Assembly: GCA_963971285.1 (NCBI GenBank)
Contig: OZ020250.1
Location: 15,732,499-15,796,498, forward strand
Direction of reading: 5' to 3'
DNA: 64,000 nt
Source: Astropecten irregularis
Taxonomy: Eukaryota; Echinodermata; Asteroidea; Paxillosida; Astropectinidae
The notes under the pieces were generated by a model, which was not told the origin of the DNA, searched no databases, and saw nothing but the letters and a program-made list of their open reading frames with translations. Position numbers and translations under genes: made by a program. Each line of letters starts with the position of its first letter. Within the stretch, counting starts at the first letter, position 1. This document shows positions 1-12,976 of the stretch, one piece after another.

Positions 1-117
1 GCGGAAATATTTTAACGGTATGTTTCTACCACCATTATCTCCATACCCTGTAAGTAATACGTAAATCTGTGAACATTTCTGTTTTGGTTTCTTACCAAAG
101 TATGATACTACCTTTAA
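1..117 (+). mobile_element. TTAA-type MITE, family 1, right end (cut by window edge)
   Basis: Right part of a family of foldback elements ending CCAAAGTATGATACTACCT plus TTAA. The matching left half lies outside the window. It is directly followed by the end of another MITE family at 116-160. Confidence 0.75.
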
Positions 118-160
118 GCAAATTTGTGTGTTAAGCAGCAGCTCTATGAAATTGGCCCCA
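116..160 (+). mobile_element. Fragment of GGGGCCAATTTCATA-type MITE (family 3)
   Basis: Carries the end motif with GTTAAGCAGCAGCTCTATG followed by AAATTGGCCCC, as in the complete copy at 9262-9482. Only one end is present; it abuts the family 1 element. Confidence 0.6.
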
Positions 161-921
161 GCATTCTATAGCCAGTGTAGGTATTGGCATTTGGCTAGCA
201 ATAATCCCTGTATATTAGTAATTAAATAGCTTCAATCTTCTCAAAAAAAAATGACCAAGTCAACTCGACTGTCAAAACAAAATTATGTTGCATCTTTGTC
301 TATATATTATGTATATTACATGGCACCAGGCTCATTATTACAATGGGGACAAAATGAAATTGGCCGGAAAATGTTCCAGTTGGTTAAAGTTCAGACTCAT
401 AATGTTTATGGTTTGAAAACAAAATTGTTTTCGTGTTATTGTTTTGTTTGAAATAATAAATTCACGGACTTGTAATTTTGCAGCCGCCCGGCCTCCGGGC
501 TAGTATACAGACTATACTATCACGAAGACGACTGCTTTTTAACCGTTCTGCATCACTTAACGTCCATTGTTATATCTTGTCTAATAAGTCGATTCCTATT
601 GGAAATTCATTGCTGTTCGTTTATTGTTTGCTCATGCATGGGCTATTGAAGCCTATTTAGTAGAGAAAACAAACACGTGGGATTGTATTTTTGGCAATAA
701 TATTGACCAAGCACGTGTGTTTCTTGTTCCCATACAGCTGTCGGGTTATATATGCTGGGGGTTCACTTGACCTTAATGCTGTGGGGGTAAGCATTGGCGT
801 TGTTGACCGGGAGCTGGGCGCACGTGCGCAACGGTCGGTCAGCAGCTGGGGACGGCCGAATCAGGAAGGGAGAGAGAACCAGCCAGGACCATCATGTCTT
901 TAGTTGAATGCCAAAAAAGTT

Positions 922-1047
922 CATATGGATCCGTTTGCGGAAACACCATGTAATATTCGTTCGTACTTTCGCACTTCTATTTCGTTCGCACTTCTTGTGA
1001 GGCCTCAACGTTTCGACGAGCCTGCTCTAGTCCTCATCAGGAGACGT
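922..1047 (+). mobile_element. Half copy of the foldback at 16633-16826
   Basis: Shares TTTGCGGAAACACCATGTAA, the TTCGTTCGCACTTCT segment and the CTCATCAGGAGAC segment with 16633-16826, but lacks the opposite arm. Divergent and truncated. Confidence 0.5.
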
Positions 1048-1259
1048 ATAATAAGAACGTTTGGTATGCATACATGCACTTGTATTGTATTGTATATTAT
1101 CAAATAGTGCGAATCGAGATATGGATCTGACCTATTTCATTTACTTAGGTATTTATGTTGTAATTGATTGTTGTAAAATAAAAATTGTCTTGTTTTCAAA
1201 CGCTCTGAACAGCATTGTTTCACGCATTCACACAAACTAAAACCGAAAGTGGCACGGCT

Positions 1260-1265
1260 TTTATT
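1260..1265 (-). terminator. Candidate polyadenylation signal of Hox7
   Basis: AATAAA on the minus strand about 1.06 kb past the Hox7 stop, followed downstream by a GT/T-rich stretch (complement of 1205-1245). A weaker ATTAAA lies at 2275-2280, only about 45 bases after the stop. Choosing between them needs transcript data. Confidence 0.35.
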
Positions 1266-2321
1266 GACGTCACTATGGTTCAGTGTGACATATGCCTCAT
1301 TTGCTCAGAGCCCACCGTTCAAATACCTGATTAATCACAAAGGGGACAAACAATGTACAACTTATATACTTATAAAACTCAGAGCAGACGCCGTCCAATA
1401 TTTGGGATATTAATAGACCATTCCCGAGAACCACTCCCCCCAAAAAAAAAAAAAAATGAATTAATGATAAACACGGAAGTATAGAACGGATAGGGTGTGT
1501 CAATATGTTGTTTATGCTCTGCCTTTTACGTTTCCTGTATGCTAAGACATGGAGCTTTTCCTACCTCCATGGTTAAGACAACATAATCCGCCGTGGCTGC
1601 TTGTAACTATAGAATTTGTGAGTTGGTACTAAGACAATTCCTTATCATTGAGAACGAGTTTCAGACGCCGAAGTTCCATAAAATACTGCTTACAATGGGA
1701 GACTCTTGAGACGTTGGCGGCAGCAGACTGAAATCTCTTTGTTTGGCTAGTTCTGAGCATGCGCGCGCGATTGTGAGCATGCGCGCGTTGTTGTACGCGT
1801 GCGCTATCAAGTTGAACAACCAGCTCCAAAGTCTACCATTACAAGGAGACGTTGTGAAAATGTATGAAGGGGTGGGGGACTCAAACTTCCTTAATTAAAC
1901 CGAGGGTTAAAACATTAAAAATATTTACAATATTAAAAAGGATGTTTTTTATAATCGTCAATCACACCAAATAATGATAAACGACAAGTTTACAAGAATA
2001 GTGTTTGTCTTTGTCAATAAGATTCTCTCTTTGTTTTACACGCCCTCAGTTCTGTTTCACACCCTCATGTTGTTGATGGTGGAATTAATGATGGTGCACA
2101 GTCGTCGATGTTTAGGAGCAAGAGGCTTGCTCAAGAGACAGTGCTGTCACCCCTTGCTGCCATCCACAGGGTGCTGGGGTGATGCGAAGTGCTGTTAAGG
2201 AAAGTGGAGTACTGATGTTGAGCAGTACGTCACCTCCCATCGGCAGACAGAACCTGAGAGAACTTCACAAGCCTCTTTAATCATAGTCTGGAGCATCCAG
2301 AGTTTTCAAAAGCGTGGCTTT

Positions 2322-2641
2322 TCATTTATCCCTTACTCCGTCCTCAGAGGCTACTAGGGTCCCCAGGGTCGTGACGCCGGCCAGCTCGGTCTCGGTCTTC
2401 TCCCCGGCTTCCGGCGACCCCGCCCCGTCCTTCTTGTTCTCCTTCTTGTACTTCATCCGTCGGTTCTGGAACCAGATCTTGATCTGCCGCTCGGTAAGGG
2501 CCAGTTGGTGGGAGAGCTCGATGCGTCTCCTCCGGGTGAGGTAGCGGTTGTAGTGGAACTCCTTCTCCAGCTCCAGGGTCTGGTAGCGGGTGTAGGTCTG
2601 GCGGCACCTCTTACGACCCACGTCCATGCCGGTCACTGCAC
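2322..2641 (-). CDS. Hox7: Hox7-type homeobox gene, exon 2 (homeodomain and C-terminus)
   Basis: Last coding exon of a central-class Hox transcription factor. The homeobox is at 2436-2615 (homeodomain residues 188-247 of the predicted 284). It has the Antennapedia-class core [15 protein letters not shown] and the recognition helix [10 protein letters not shown] with Gln50 and Asn51. Homeodomain position 4 is Cys (RKRCRQ) and position 56 is Tyr (MKYKKE) where most central Hox proteins have Trp. About 37 polar residues follow, then the stop at 2322-2324. The acceptor CAG ends at 2642 after a T-rich tract; exon 1 ends in phase 1, and joining gives [16 protein letters not shown] in frame. A second in-frame acceptor CAG lies 6 bases further in. 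No UbdA peptide is visible. The Hox7 assignment rests on homeodomain type and on lying transcriptionally downstream of a Hox8-like gene; the homeobox identity is certain, the paralogue number likely. Confidence 0.93.
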
Positions 2642-3011
2642 CTGTTCGGATGAAAACAAAAAGTTATCAGATTGTTTTACTCAGGGAGCAGGTCTTCAGG
2701 TAAAAGTGATGAGGCTTCTCCACAAGTTTGTGACACAGGCTTAACGACTTGGTAACAAGGTAAACTCATTCATGAATCAAGAATGTACTCTTAGTCCATT
2801 CCTTCTGGAAGCTGTCCTGACCAGGGATATCTTGGGCGCAATATCTGGCAAGCAATGGGAAGGATTCAAGAGAGACTCTCCGAGAAGGTCTCAGGGTCTA
2901 CAGTTGACTGCCTCGCGCAGCAAACACCGATGTACCTTGACCTTATTAAAATCTGGAATTTATGGTACCGCTCCGTACAATTTCGAGCTAAGCAAGATGG
3001 GAGTTGGAGAG

Positions 3012-3262
3012 CTGGGACAAATTTCATTGAGACACAAAAATTGCTTAATAAGCATAAAAGGTCTTCCTTGGTCAAACATAATTACTAAGCTAATTTTCGT
3101 GTGATGTTTACTGCTTTTGACTTGTATTCGGCCATTGTTTGCTGAGCATAATTATAACACACTGACAAAGGAGTTTTGGCTGGCATACTGATTTCATTTA
3201 CCAAGGTTTTTGGCGCTTAAGCAAATTTTGGTGCTTACAAGCAGCTTTATGAAATTGGCCCC
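3012..3262 (+). mobile_element. Family 3 MITE, diverged copy in Hox7 intron
   Basis: Begins GGGACAAATTTCATTGAG and ends GCAGCTTTATGAAATTGGCC, a degraded inverted pair matching the ends of the copy at 9262-9482, and of similar length (about 250 bases). Confidence 0.5.
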
Positions 3263-5959
3263 TGAGCGATCTTCCTCATAATACATGCCATCTCCTTGTC
3301 CAAACTCCACGGTCCAGAGCACGAACCATCCCATTATACGCAGGATGAATTAAACCCTGGATTTAGGGTGGCTGTCAGCTTCGCGTTCGACAGCCACCGG
3401 GCAATAGGGCTCGATCCTCGGTCGACCCGTGCTCTCATTTCCCACGGAAAACGGAGACAGACTATAGGCGCCAAGGCATTGGTGGTGGTGGTAGTCCGTG
3501 GTCGAGGTCCAACAGCTCCGGACAGACACGTCCACCCCTCGACGCATCCCAAGATGCCACCCTCCCCCAACCTCCCCACACTTCAATAACTGATTCGAGT
3601 AGCTACTATACCAACAACAAAAGATCAGCGGATTACATCCACGTGCAACAATAGCTGTTTACCGACAGAAATCCTCTCTGATCTTTCATCGGTTGAAATC
3701 CGTGCAAGCCAGGCGGCCGGCCGACCGACCCGGCTGGCTGCATACCAGCCCCGGGGCCATACCATGCCATGGTCCGCTACAAAAATGATTCGACCTCTAG
3801 GCCTACACAAGTCCCTCCCTTACCTTAGACCGCCACTGCCAACCGCCACTCCCCATCATTTTGAGGGAGGCATGGAGATGGTAAGTGTAATCATCACGAA
3901 AGCATTTTATCAGCGAGGTTTTTGGTGTGTTACACCAATCCACAATGAAGTTGATTGATTGTTTTCTGCCGAATTGTCAACATGCAGAGGTTTAATGAAA
4001 CCTTCTGTATATACACACACGGCCGTATTATATAGAGCGAGAAATGACTACTATTTATATGCTCTGGCAATATTTATTTTTTTGTTCGAGCTGAACAAAA
4101 CGAATCTATATGAGTCTATTTTCTTTTGTGATATACCATCAAGAAAGTATGGATATGATGCACAATGCTACCCATGATTGTGATTACAAAACACTATGAA
4201 TGGTAAAGTGTACGCCTATATAGTGTTAATATGCATAGCCTATAGCATGACCAATGATGGATAATACAGCTTCGCACGTCCTATATGATCCCCACTGCAC
4301 TACCCCATCAAAAACAACACAAATGAATTTATGATAAAGTCTCACTACGGAAGACTTACACGGCCATTTCACACGGGCAATCTTTACACTTATATTACAG
4401 GCAAAAGTCAATACACTTTCGCATGAAAATGAACTTTAGTGGCACGATTTTTTTGCAAGCTAACTAAGCTAATATTTAATTGAAATGTGATTGTTTCTTC
4501 TTGGAGATTGCTTGGAATATGGAGAAATAAGTCTTGTTTCTCCATGCTTGGAACCATGCAGTTGCCTGTGTAAGTTGCATCCATATCCTGTGGTCCTACA
4601 TGAGATGAGGTGACTACGCTCTTGCAGAACATATGTCAATATTTTTCCTCATTGATGGCTATCGTAACTTGTAGATTCAAAACAACACATGGACACATTA
4701 TGAAATTATCTAAATACCGTAACAGACAAACAAACAAACAAACAAACACTAACAAAAACGAGGGGCCTTGTATATGGATATACATTGTAGTATACGAAGT
4801 GTCAATTTTCTTTAGGTCCCTTTGGGGAAAAAATACAACATATTCAAAGTATGCGGTTGGTCGAGTTTGATTCTAGATTTAAATCGTGACACAACTAAAC
4901 CTGCGCTTGCATATTGCTGAAGATAATAAATGGTTTATGAACTATTTCAGCGAATTTGAAAAGAAAAAAATCCAAGTCCTTACTCACACTATTAATTGGG
5001 CGACATTTTTGAGGACGTCCGACCAGTCGAATCAGTTTTATGATTTTAATCACAAACCACACCTCAAAATGAATTTCGACACAGGCTAAAGCGCAAAGAC
5101 CCTACACCCTCGCAAAATAACGGTAAACACAAGGCGTCAAACACCGCGATTTGTCTGGACTATCATTACTGGTGGTGACAGGGGACTCCAGGCACCGGTA
5201 TCCCCACAATCTCCGTCCGGTCCGGTACACCGGTGTTTCCCCACGACATAGTCGGGAAGTTTGACCACAACGGGGGAATTTTACCCGGGATATTTTTGTG
5301 TGGAAAGTGCGAAACGTGACTGAAGTTCAACGCAATACTCGACGTCATATTCAATGTATTATCATTGATATTATCCATCTTTTTCTTTGCTAGTTTGACT
5401 GAGCACTAAATAGGCTATAACGAGATCACTGAGCTTATACAGGCAAGTGTCTTTCAGTTTAATTCTGTTGTCAATTACAACTACAACAAAAAATTTGAAA
5501 TAGTTCATATTTTTGGGAAGTCAATCGACCCCAGGCGTCACGACACGTTTTTCATTCATCATTAATTGGAAGTAAATGGGATCAATCAATTTCGGTTTTT
5601 GTTTTTGAATTTTGTATTATTTTATTAAATTCATATTTTTTTTCAATGAATTATTTTAGTAATTTCATTATTTCTTTCATTCAAATTCATTCATTCATTC
5701 AAATCATCTATACCTTTTTAAAATGCAAAATCAAATTCAAATGCAAACTCCTATCGTGTTTGATTTATGGGGTCAGCCTTCTATTGTCAACATTATAATT
5801 ATTACTTTACTTTGACAGCAAATGCCATTCATCTTACTACTAGGGTAATATTTTCTTAATGTAGGGAATACAAGTTTTTTTTTGTCAAAACCGACGTTTC
5901 ACAACCACTTGTACTAGATAAAGCTTCTTTTGTTTTTGGTGGTTCATAATTCATATGAC

Positions 5960-6062
5960 GTATGATGCAGTTCAGTCCCACGTAGAAGTCGTAGGTTACG
6001 ATGGGTTATCGGTCGTAACTCTAAGTTACGATCGATCGTGGGGCTTCGCGAAGTTGACCCCT
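5960..6062 (+). mobile_element. Family 4 MITE, truncated
   Basis: Has the family core TTACGATCGATCGTGGGGCTTC and the end GAAGTTGACCCC, but its left end is lost. Other copies are at 7874, 43649, 47048 and 61206. Confidence 0.55.
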
Positions 6063-6424
6063 GCTCCCCAAATCGTAGTCAACAGAATACGGGTGTCCGA
6101 CAGCTGAAATGCCGATGATGGAGTTGAAAGCTGGGAATTTCCCGTTGAAATATAGAGCTATTACACATGGAGGTTATCAGCTGTTGAGTTTAATTATCCT
6201 CACCATGCACCAGGGCCAGCCCGTGCATTATAACCCCTAACTGTCAATGGATTCATAGCCACATTCTCGATTTGTCTTCATAACAATAATTATGTGGAAT
6301 ATTCCCACAATATTATTATTATACAGCTATCGTCAACCTCAGCATCGAGTGAGGTCTAGGCTCCCATCAGTAATTTTTCGCCGCTTTCGAGTTTTTGTTT
6401 GTACAGTGTACTTGTCTTCCAGCT

Positions 6425-6537
6425 GGGGCCGATTTCACGAAGCACTAAGATTGATCTTAATAATTGGCAAGATCACTATGGTGATACCGAACAACTCATC
6501 TTAAGATTAATCTTAGTGCTTTGTGAAATCCAACCCC
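6425..6537. mobile_element. 113-base foldback element
   Basis: Near-perfect inverted repeat with arms of about 40 bases: left arm GGGGCCGATTTCACGAAGCA, right arm ending TGCTTTGTGAAATC then CAACCCC, with a short loop. Single copy in this window; its ends resemble families 3 and 4. Confidence 0.7.
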
Positions 6538-7873
6538 AGAATCTCGTCATTCTTTCTCCTCACAAACCTTTACTTGTAAATCTTTAGTTTTCTTTTCTTT
6601 TTTCTTATAATGTGTCCATTTCCGAATGAACTTTGAGAAAATTATCTTTTGGAAATGCAAATATTTTGTTTGTTTGTTTTATAGTTTTGTTTTTATTTAG
6701 TCTTATTTAGTCAATACCACTTTTAGAGGTCAGAGTAACGTCTTTCTGTTAGAGTTCAGTAACGTCTTTCGTAACTCTTTCTTTTCTACGCGAATGACTA
6801 ACACTGCAAATTGCCGATTTGGGATGGACTAGTTTTTATTTACAAAAATATATACTAGTAATCAACATGTGGATTGTCTACTACAAAAGTCCAACTTCTA
6901 CATTCTAAATGGCTCATACAATTTGGGGGAAAAAAGCTAAAATTCACGATTTGAAACTATGCTTCAATTGCGTATAATGTTACCCGTTTCATGGCAATAT
7001 TGTAACATAAAGCAATGAACATGCATGATTATAATAGTATTTAAGCACCTGTTCGCTCTCGTTTAGTTACAGCTGTTAGTTGGTTTTTATAGTTTTTAGT
7101 TTGTTTTGTTTCTTTGCTTGTTTATGCAAATACGAAAAAGCAATTGTGACTTTGGGGACAGCGAGCGCTGGTAGGCTGCTGCTCTGTGACTGTTACAAGG
7201 AACCAGCCTTGTGTCCGAGCACAAATGCACTGCGATTTGATTCATTGTCCGTGCTACATGTATTATACTTCTGTGCACACAATGTCCCCTTGTAACTTGC
7301 CTTGTCTGAGTTCACGAATTTGAAACACTAGCGGACTGTGAATTTAGAGAAAAACCTGAATCTTGTTCGCACATTTGTCCTGCGGTGTCCGTTTAAGCAG
7401 ATGATATATATCCGTCTGATTAATATAAAAACAGTGTAGAGCCTATAGCAGCTTCCATCTCGTTACGCTTGCATTAAGGAGAGAAGCCAAATTTACGAAC
7501 TTTGGGGTCACTCGGGAAGGTGGCGCCTACGGGGAACTACTAGTGGCGAGACGGTTGTCCGATCAGTTTCGTTCCACCATTGCAAGAAACAGCTCAGACT
7601 TCCATCAAACATTTTAGGCTTGTATTATATATAGTTGTACAGACAGCCTGATGTTTCGCACAGAAGGCCTACACCGGTCATAAGAAGAAAGCTGGGGTTT
7701 GTTGGGCCGTAGATAGATGTGTATGATCAAACTGTGATACTCAATCGAACCAAGAAAACAACTCATGCACTCAGAGATGTACACCCGACCAGACAGCAGT
7801 CAACCAGTAGACACCATTCAGAAATAATACCCAGTACTCAGTAGTAATAGTCAGTAGTGATGTGTAAGACCTA

Positions 7874-8025
7874 AGGTAGATTTCACCAAACTCATCGTAA
7901 CTTACTATCAATCGTAGGACTTATCGATACATTGCAGTCCTACATAGGATACTCCCCCTACGATTGGTTATCCTTCGTATTAACTCGAGTTACGATCGAT
8001 CATAGTCTTCCTGAAATTGACACCT
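7874..8025 (+). mobile_element. Family 4 MITE
   Basis: Palindromic element with TAGATTTCACCAAACTCATC at the left and GAAATTGACACC at the right, and an internal GAGTTACGATCGATCATAG. Ends slightly decayed from GGTCGATTTCACC. Confidence 0.65.
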
Positions 8026-8445
8026 GTATTGGTAATGGGACGACTTGGCTTAGCATAAAAACCAATAGTGGTTGAACTTGAATGTACTTTTTGGAGGTAC
8101 TACGTGTAAAATGGGAATTGGAAAACAAAAGACAACAAACAAACGCACAAACGCACAAAATCTATGCCCCAGTTAGGGTTTGACTGCCTGAAGCTACGGG
8201 CAGTGAAGTACTTACTGTATAGAACGGTCAAAGTCTTGGGGGACAGCTTTCAAAATGTGTACCTTCATTAAAATAGACATAACTCCTCTTAGGAATGATC
8301 AATTTGTTTCATTCTTTTTTTCTAATAAGCAGGAGAGAGTGCTTGTTAAATATGTGCTTCACTGAAGTTTTAAGTGTCGTTCGTTTCTTTTAAAACCTCA
8401 CCAATCCCGGTCAAGTTCTTTTTGACTCGCCCTGTACATATACGT

Positions 8446-8896
8446 TATACAAGGTGTCCTCAAAAAACGCAACACTTTGCGTCGGAACTATTATATAAAA
8501 ATTAAACTGTTTATCACTTCAAGATTCAGATATGTGATGCAGCCATATCTTGGCTATCACCATGTACAATGTGAGCAAAATTTGACTGAAATTGAGGGGG
8601 GAAATAGGGCCTAAGACTGAATTACCCAACCTCAAAATCCGATTTTCATCTTTCTTTCAATACACATTATGTGTGCGTTGTCCACTTACTATGGAATACT
8701 GCGCATTTGTTTTTAAAGAGTCCTCTTTCAATTTGTCATATTTTCGCCAATTTCAGCCCGATTTTGCTTAGGTTCTACATGGTGATAGCTAAGACATGGC
8801 TGTATCACATATCTGAATCTTGAAGTGATTAACAGTTTAATTTTAACATAATGGGTCCCGACACAGTGTTGCGTTTTTTCTGGGACACCCTGTATA
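8446..8896. mobile_element. TATACAGGGTGTCC-type inverted repeat element
   Basis: Long inverted repeat element of about 450 bases. Left end TATACAAGGTGTCCTCAAAA, right end GGGACACCCTGTATA. The arms continue inward for over 100 bases each (shared ATTCAGATATGTGATGCAGC-like segment). Flanking TA suggests a Tc1/mariner-type target. No transposase frame. A related single end is at 59024. Confidence 0.7.
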
Positions 8897-9261
8897 GGGC
8901 CTAATAGACGCAAGTTTTGACCGCACACTGGGGTCACTATCGCAAATTTTTATCTGTTTGATCTATGGATCATGCAAACAGTTGACAGTTGATACCAGCA
9001 TGTGTCTGGCCCTGGCCGTGGTTCAGCATACAGACCAACCACCTTCCGCTGATTCCATCAGGGGAACGGATTGCCACAATTTCAGAGTAACCACAATCGG
9101 GCGAAAAATATCCGGTAGTCCCGGACAATGGGCAGATGATAAGGTTGTGAATGTAAACATTGTAATACAAGCCAACATAACAGGGATGTCTAGTGCTGTA
9201 AACAAACACCTAGAACGAGTAGGCCGCCAAGCCTGCTAAGTATTGCACAAGGAACATATCT

Positions 9262-9482
9262 GGGGCCAACTTTCATAAAACTGTTAAGCTAAAAAATGTG
9301 CACAACAAAAACCACCATTTAAAATTCCATTTGATATTCATGGTCAGCGAACAACAGCCAAAGAACAATCACAAGTGATACACAACACCGTGGAAATGTG
9401 GTTGTTAACCCTGGTTTTTATTAAGACAGAAATGTCATGCTTAGCAAATTTTCGTGCTAAGCAGCTCTATGAAATTGGCCCC
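9262..9482 (+). mobile_element. Family 3 MITE, complete
   Basis: About 220 bases with inverted ends GGGGCCAACTTTCATAAAAC and GCTCTATGAAATTGGCCCC. The internal part (TGATATTCATGGTCAG, CAACAGCCAAAGAACAAT) is shared with the copy at 27589-27835. Confidence 0.75.
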
Positions 9483-10957
9483 AGGTTACTTCCAATATAG
9501 GCATAGGCCTACTGTGTCTAAAGGCCTAATGGTTTTTCTTGTTTCTTTAACAGGTTACTTCTGTTAGTTCGAAATGATGAACTTTCACCGATGAGGTCTA
9601 CCGCACTTTCACAGATGCTCACATAATTCACAGCGCGGTTGGAACGAAGGTAAGCCTAATTTCTCTTCATTGCACTTACCATGGTTTCATAGATCTATGT
9701 TGTTACCATAGAAATACCTCCATGTTGTAACCGACTCTGGATGTACGAAACTTTTTTATCAGCAGACGTCCGGGCTATGTAATTACAGCGCGCTGTGTGA
9801 TGTGATTCAGACTAGATTGAGCTTACTTAAACCATAGACCTTTTAATCAAAGTCGGCTGTAAATAGCCATCTGACAGTACGTGGGTGTGCAACGAGACAA
9901 CTCGTCGCAAGGAAAGACCACTGTGGATCTTGAATTTTAGTCTCAAAAGAATGACAAGTTCAAATGTACAATACACCAATGAATTAATTCATCATATCTT
10001 GTTATTTCACATCAGTGATGGTGTGAAATTATTTGTAAGAATTGTCTGTAGACCTACACTCTTCCAATAAGTCATCATGTCAATTCTAGTGTCAAACAGC
10101 ATCGATCTGCTTACACTATTTATTATTGACATTAACATTTGCTATAATCTGACTGCGACGAATTGCACCACAACTGTACTGTAGCTAGTTCATTGCGCGG
10201 CAAGAAAGTAAAAGTGTAAAATGCACAATGTACACAACTGACAACAGGGTCATGTTCAACAGGCACTTGCATAAAAACTGTCTAGTTCGTGTCCACTGAA
10301 ACCCATCAGGTTCTGATACAATCTGGCAAATGTTTGCACTTTTATAAGTGGAAAATGTGGTTGTTTGCCTGTGATTTAACTGTCTTGCCTAATTAACGAT
10401 GTATGCTTGTAGATCGTGGTCAGGATGTTGTAATGGTTCTCTGTGAAACATGGGTTCACGTCCTTCGTCATTTAGTATACGAATACGTGACAAAATGGTA
10501 CTTTGGTATTTTATTGTTGGAGTTGGCCATTGGTAATTGTTGGATAAACAAAACATTCCAACGCTATATTACGACTGGAAGTTACAAGTCGTCACTTTGA
10601 ACATTGTTATACCTCTCTGGTTTTCTGCGAAAGTATTGCGTTTTTTTCGGGAAAATTCCCTTAATTGTATCCGAACTAAGTAGTAATATGCTGTGGGGGT
10701 GTGGGTAGAATTGTCATTAAATTGTCCCTTAACACGTGATGACGTCATGAATAGTTCGTACTGAGTCTAGGAAATATCACAGCACCGGTTGTAGACGAAC
10801 AGAGAAGAATACGACAACAAAATAAATAATTATAATAATAGTATACCCTAATTGATCAATAATAGAAATTAGCGAAATAAAAGATAAAAAGATAAATATT
10901 ATGATGAAGAAGATACAGGCCCCCATCAGTTACAAACTGAAAACACGGCCATCCTAT

Positions 10958-10978
10958 CCCCCCCCCCCCCCCCCCCCC
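10958..10978 (+). repeat. Poly-C tract (21 C) in Hox7 intron
   Basis: Uninterrupted C run, G on the transcribed Hox7 RNA. Similar plus-strand C runs are at 15790-15803, 16010-16029, 19129-19146 and 62712-62726. Confidence 0.9.
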
Positions 10979-12608
10979 GACAAAAAAAAGAAAGAAGAAA
11001 ATACTATGATAAAACAAAAACGCATTAAGACACCAATGCATAAAAAAATAAAAATCATAAATAAATTTAAACAAATGAAATAAAATGCAAAAGAAGGTGC
11101 GTGGAAGACCAAAAATTGAATCATACTTTTAAAAATTTTAAAATACGCAGTCGATTTCGTAGGAATTTATAGTTTTAATAACCCAAACGGGGAGTATAGA
11201 TATCGATGCTCTTGTCTATTAAGAAACAATCATAATTCTTATCATTCATGTTTTATGATGGAAAAAAAAGTCTTTTTTAAGTCAAGAATAATTAGCCTTG
11301 TTTGTGTGGACTTTCCATATATCGTTACCCTCACTCAAGCCACGCTTTCTAAGCGAATAATCTCAAATCATTTTAATTCGAAGATTACAACCATCTAAAT
11401 GATTAAGTAAATTTCCTTTATGCCTAATGTCAGACTGTTTAGCATTTCAAGTGAATTCTTCCTATTTTTAAAATTCCCAACCCTCATCTTTCCCCAAGAG
11501 CTTGCTTGTAAGTTGCCGGGGGAAATCATACCCCGAGCACGGGCTCACAACCTCCAAGCCGTATTTCCATCGATACGGCCCGCTAGTATAACCCGCTTAA
11601 ACACGGCCTCGGGGTTAATCATGTGTTATTTTTATGGAGTCGTAAAAAAATGGATGAAAATGTGCTGTATGCAGGATCAGAAGACTGTTGCACTGTAGCT
11701 GGGCCGAGGGAGACGGGGGCAGACCCCGCCTGGGCCACCCACGTTTCCTTATCCATCACCCTCGCATATTATGTCCCGTAGAATTGTCGAAAATGCCATA
11801 GCTATGCACACAGTGACCTCTCTTAATCTAATTTATCTAGGCCGTATTTCATGCGATCCCCTCGGATGTCGAGCATTGTTTTTTTTGTGGGTTTTTTTTT
11901 TGTTATAACCTCTACTTAATCACCATCTTGATTATTCAAAATGAAAACCATCAATCGAGCGAGCTGAAATTGATCATGGTTGGACGACGTTGGGAAGAAT
12001 AATTATGAGAAATGGTGTAGTTAGTTGACATATTTGGCAACGTGGTTATTGACGGATTCCAACAACTGAGTTGGATCCAAGTTTATGCCGAATTCAACCG
12101 CTATTTGACAGTTTTGTGCGATTATATTTAAAGTAGAACTTGCTGAAGTGCCTGAAGTTTATTATACCCTTCGCAAGCGGACGAAAAGTGGCCGACATGC
12201 TTGCCTGCTAGTATAGCTGAAAAGCAGATGATATCATACGTATAGAATTTGAGCATTTAAACGTGCGATTAGCCATTGCCATATGAAAATTACCATATAA
12301 CTGAAAATAACCATATAATTCCTATAACTTGTAAGCTTGTAAGGCTACACAGTGTATGTAGGCCTATATAACCGACTTGAGACAGCTACCTCTAAAAATA
12401 ATCGTACATCGGTCCCCAAACTTTACGTTAAAGAAGTAAACAAATCAACAGACAAACAACAAACAAAGTTTAACAAACAAATAAGAACAACACACCAATG
12501 GTGCCAACTTAAAAACTAGAAGACTTGAAATTAGGAAGAAAAACAAAGAACGGAAACGTCTTTAAGTTCTCTTATTTCTGGGAGCTGAATTAATGAGTCT
12601 TATATGTA

Positions 12609-12976
12609 TTAAAGGTAGTATCATACTTTGGGTTTTTTTCAAAGAAATACAGATTCATGGGCAAAAATATCAAGACAGATACAGTAACAGTCATCTGTGA
12701 AAAATTCAGTCCCATACGGTACCCACTTGTTGAGAAAACAGTGAAAAACAGCCACAGTATTTCTTAAGACTTTTCTCTTTTATTTTTGATCTTTTAAAAG
12801 ATCAAAAATATATTTGGTTGTTGTTTTACTAATTTCTGTATAAATACACCATTTCAGACGGAAAAATGTTAACAGTATGTTTCAACCACCACCATCTTCA
12901 TACCCCGTGTAAGTTATACGTAAATCTGTGAACATTTCTGTTTTGGTTTCTTACCAAAGTATGATATTACCTTTAA
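12609..12976 (+). mobile_element. TTAA-type MITE, family 1
   Basis: Complete copy: TTAA then AGGTAGTATCATACTTTGG at the left, GTATGATATTACCT then TTAA at the right, with the central palindrome GATCTTTTAAAAGATC. No coding capacity. Both TTAA flanks fit a piggyBac-type target duplication. Confidence 0.85.

Larger units (their letters stand above)
1..2321. other. 3' flank of Hox7
   Basis: Contains the expected 3' UTR of Hox7 (running leftward from 2321), a MITE right end at 1-117, a GGCCAATTTCATAG-type MITE end at 116-160, a half copy of a foldback at 922-1047, and a GCGCATGC-rich piece near 1694-1816 related to the element at 18618-18770. The short ORFs here look like chance ORFs. Sequence 161-920 shows nothing I can name. 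Confidence 0.6.
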
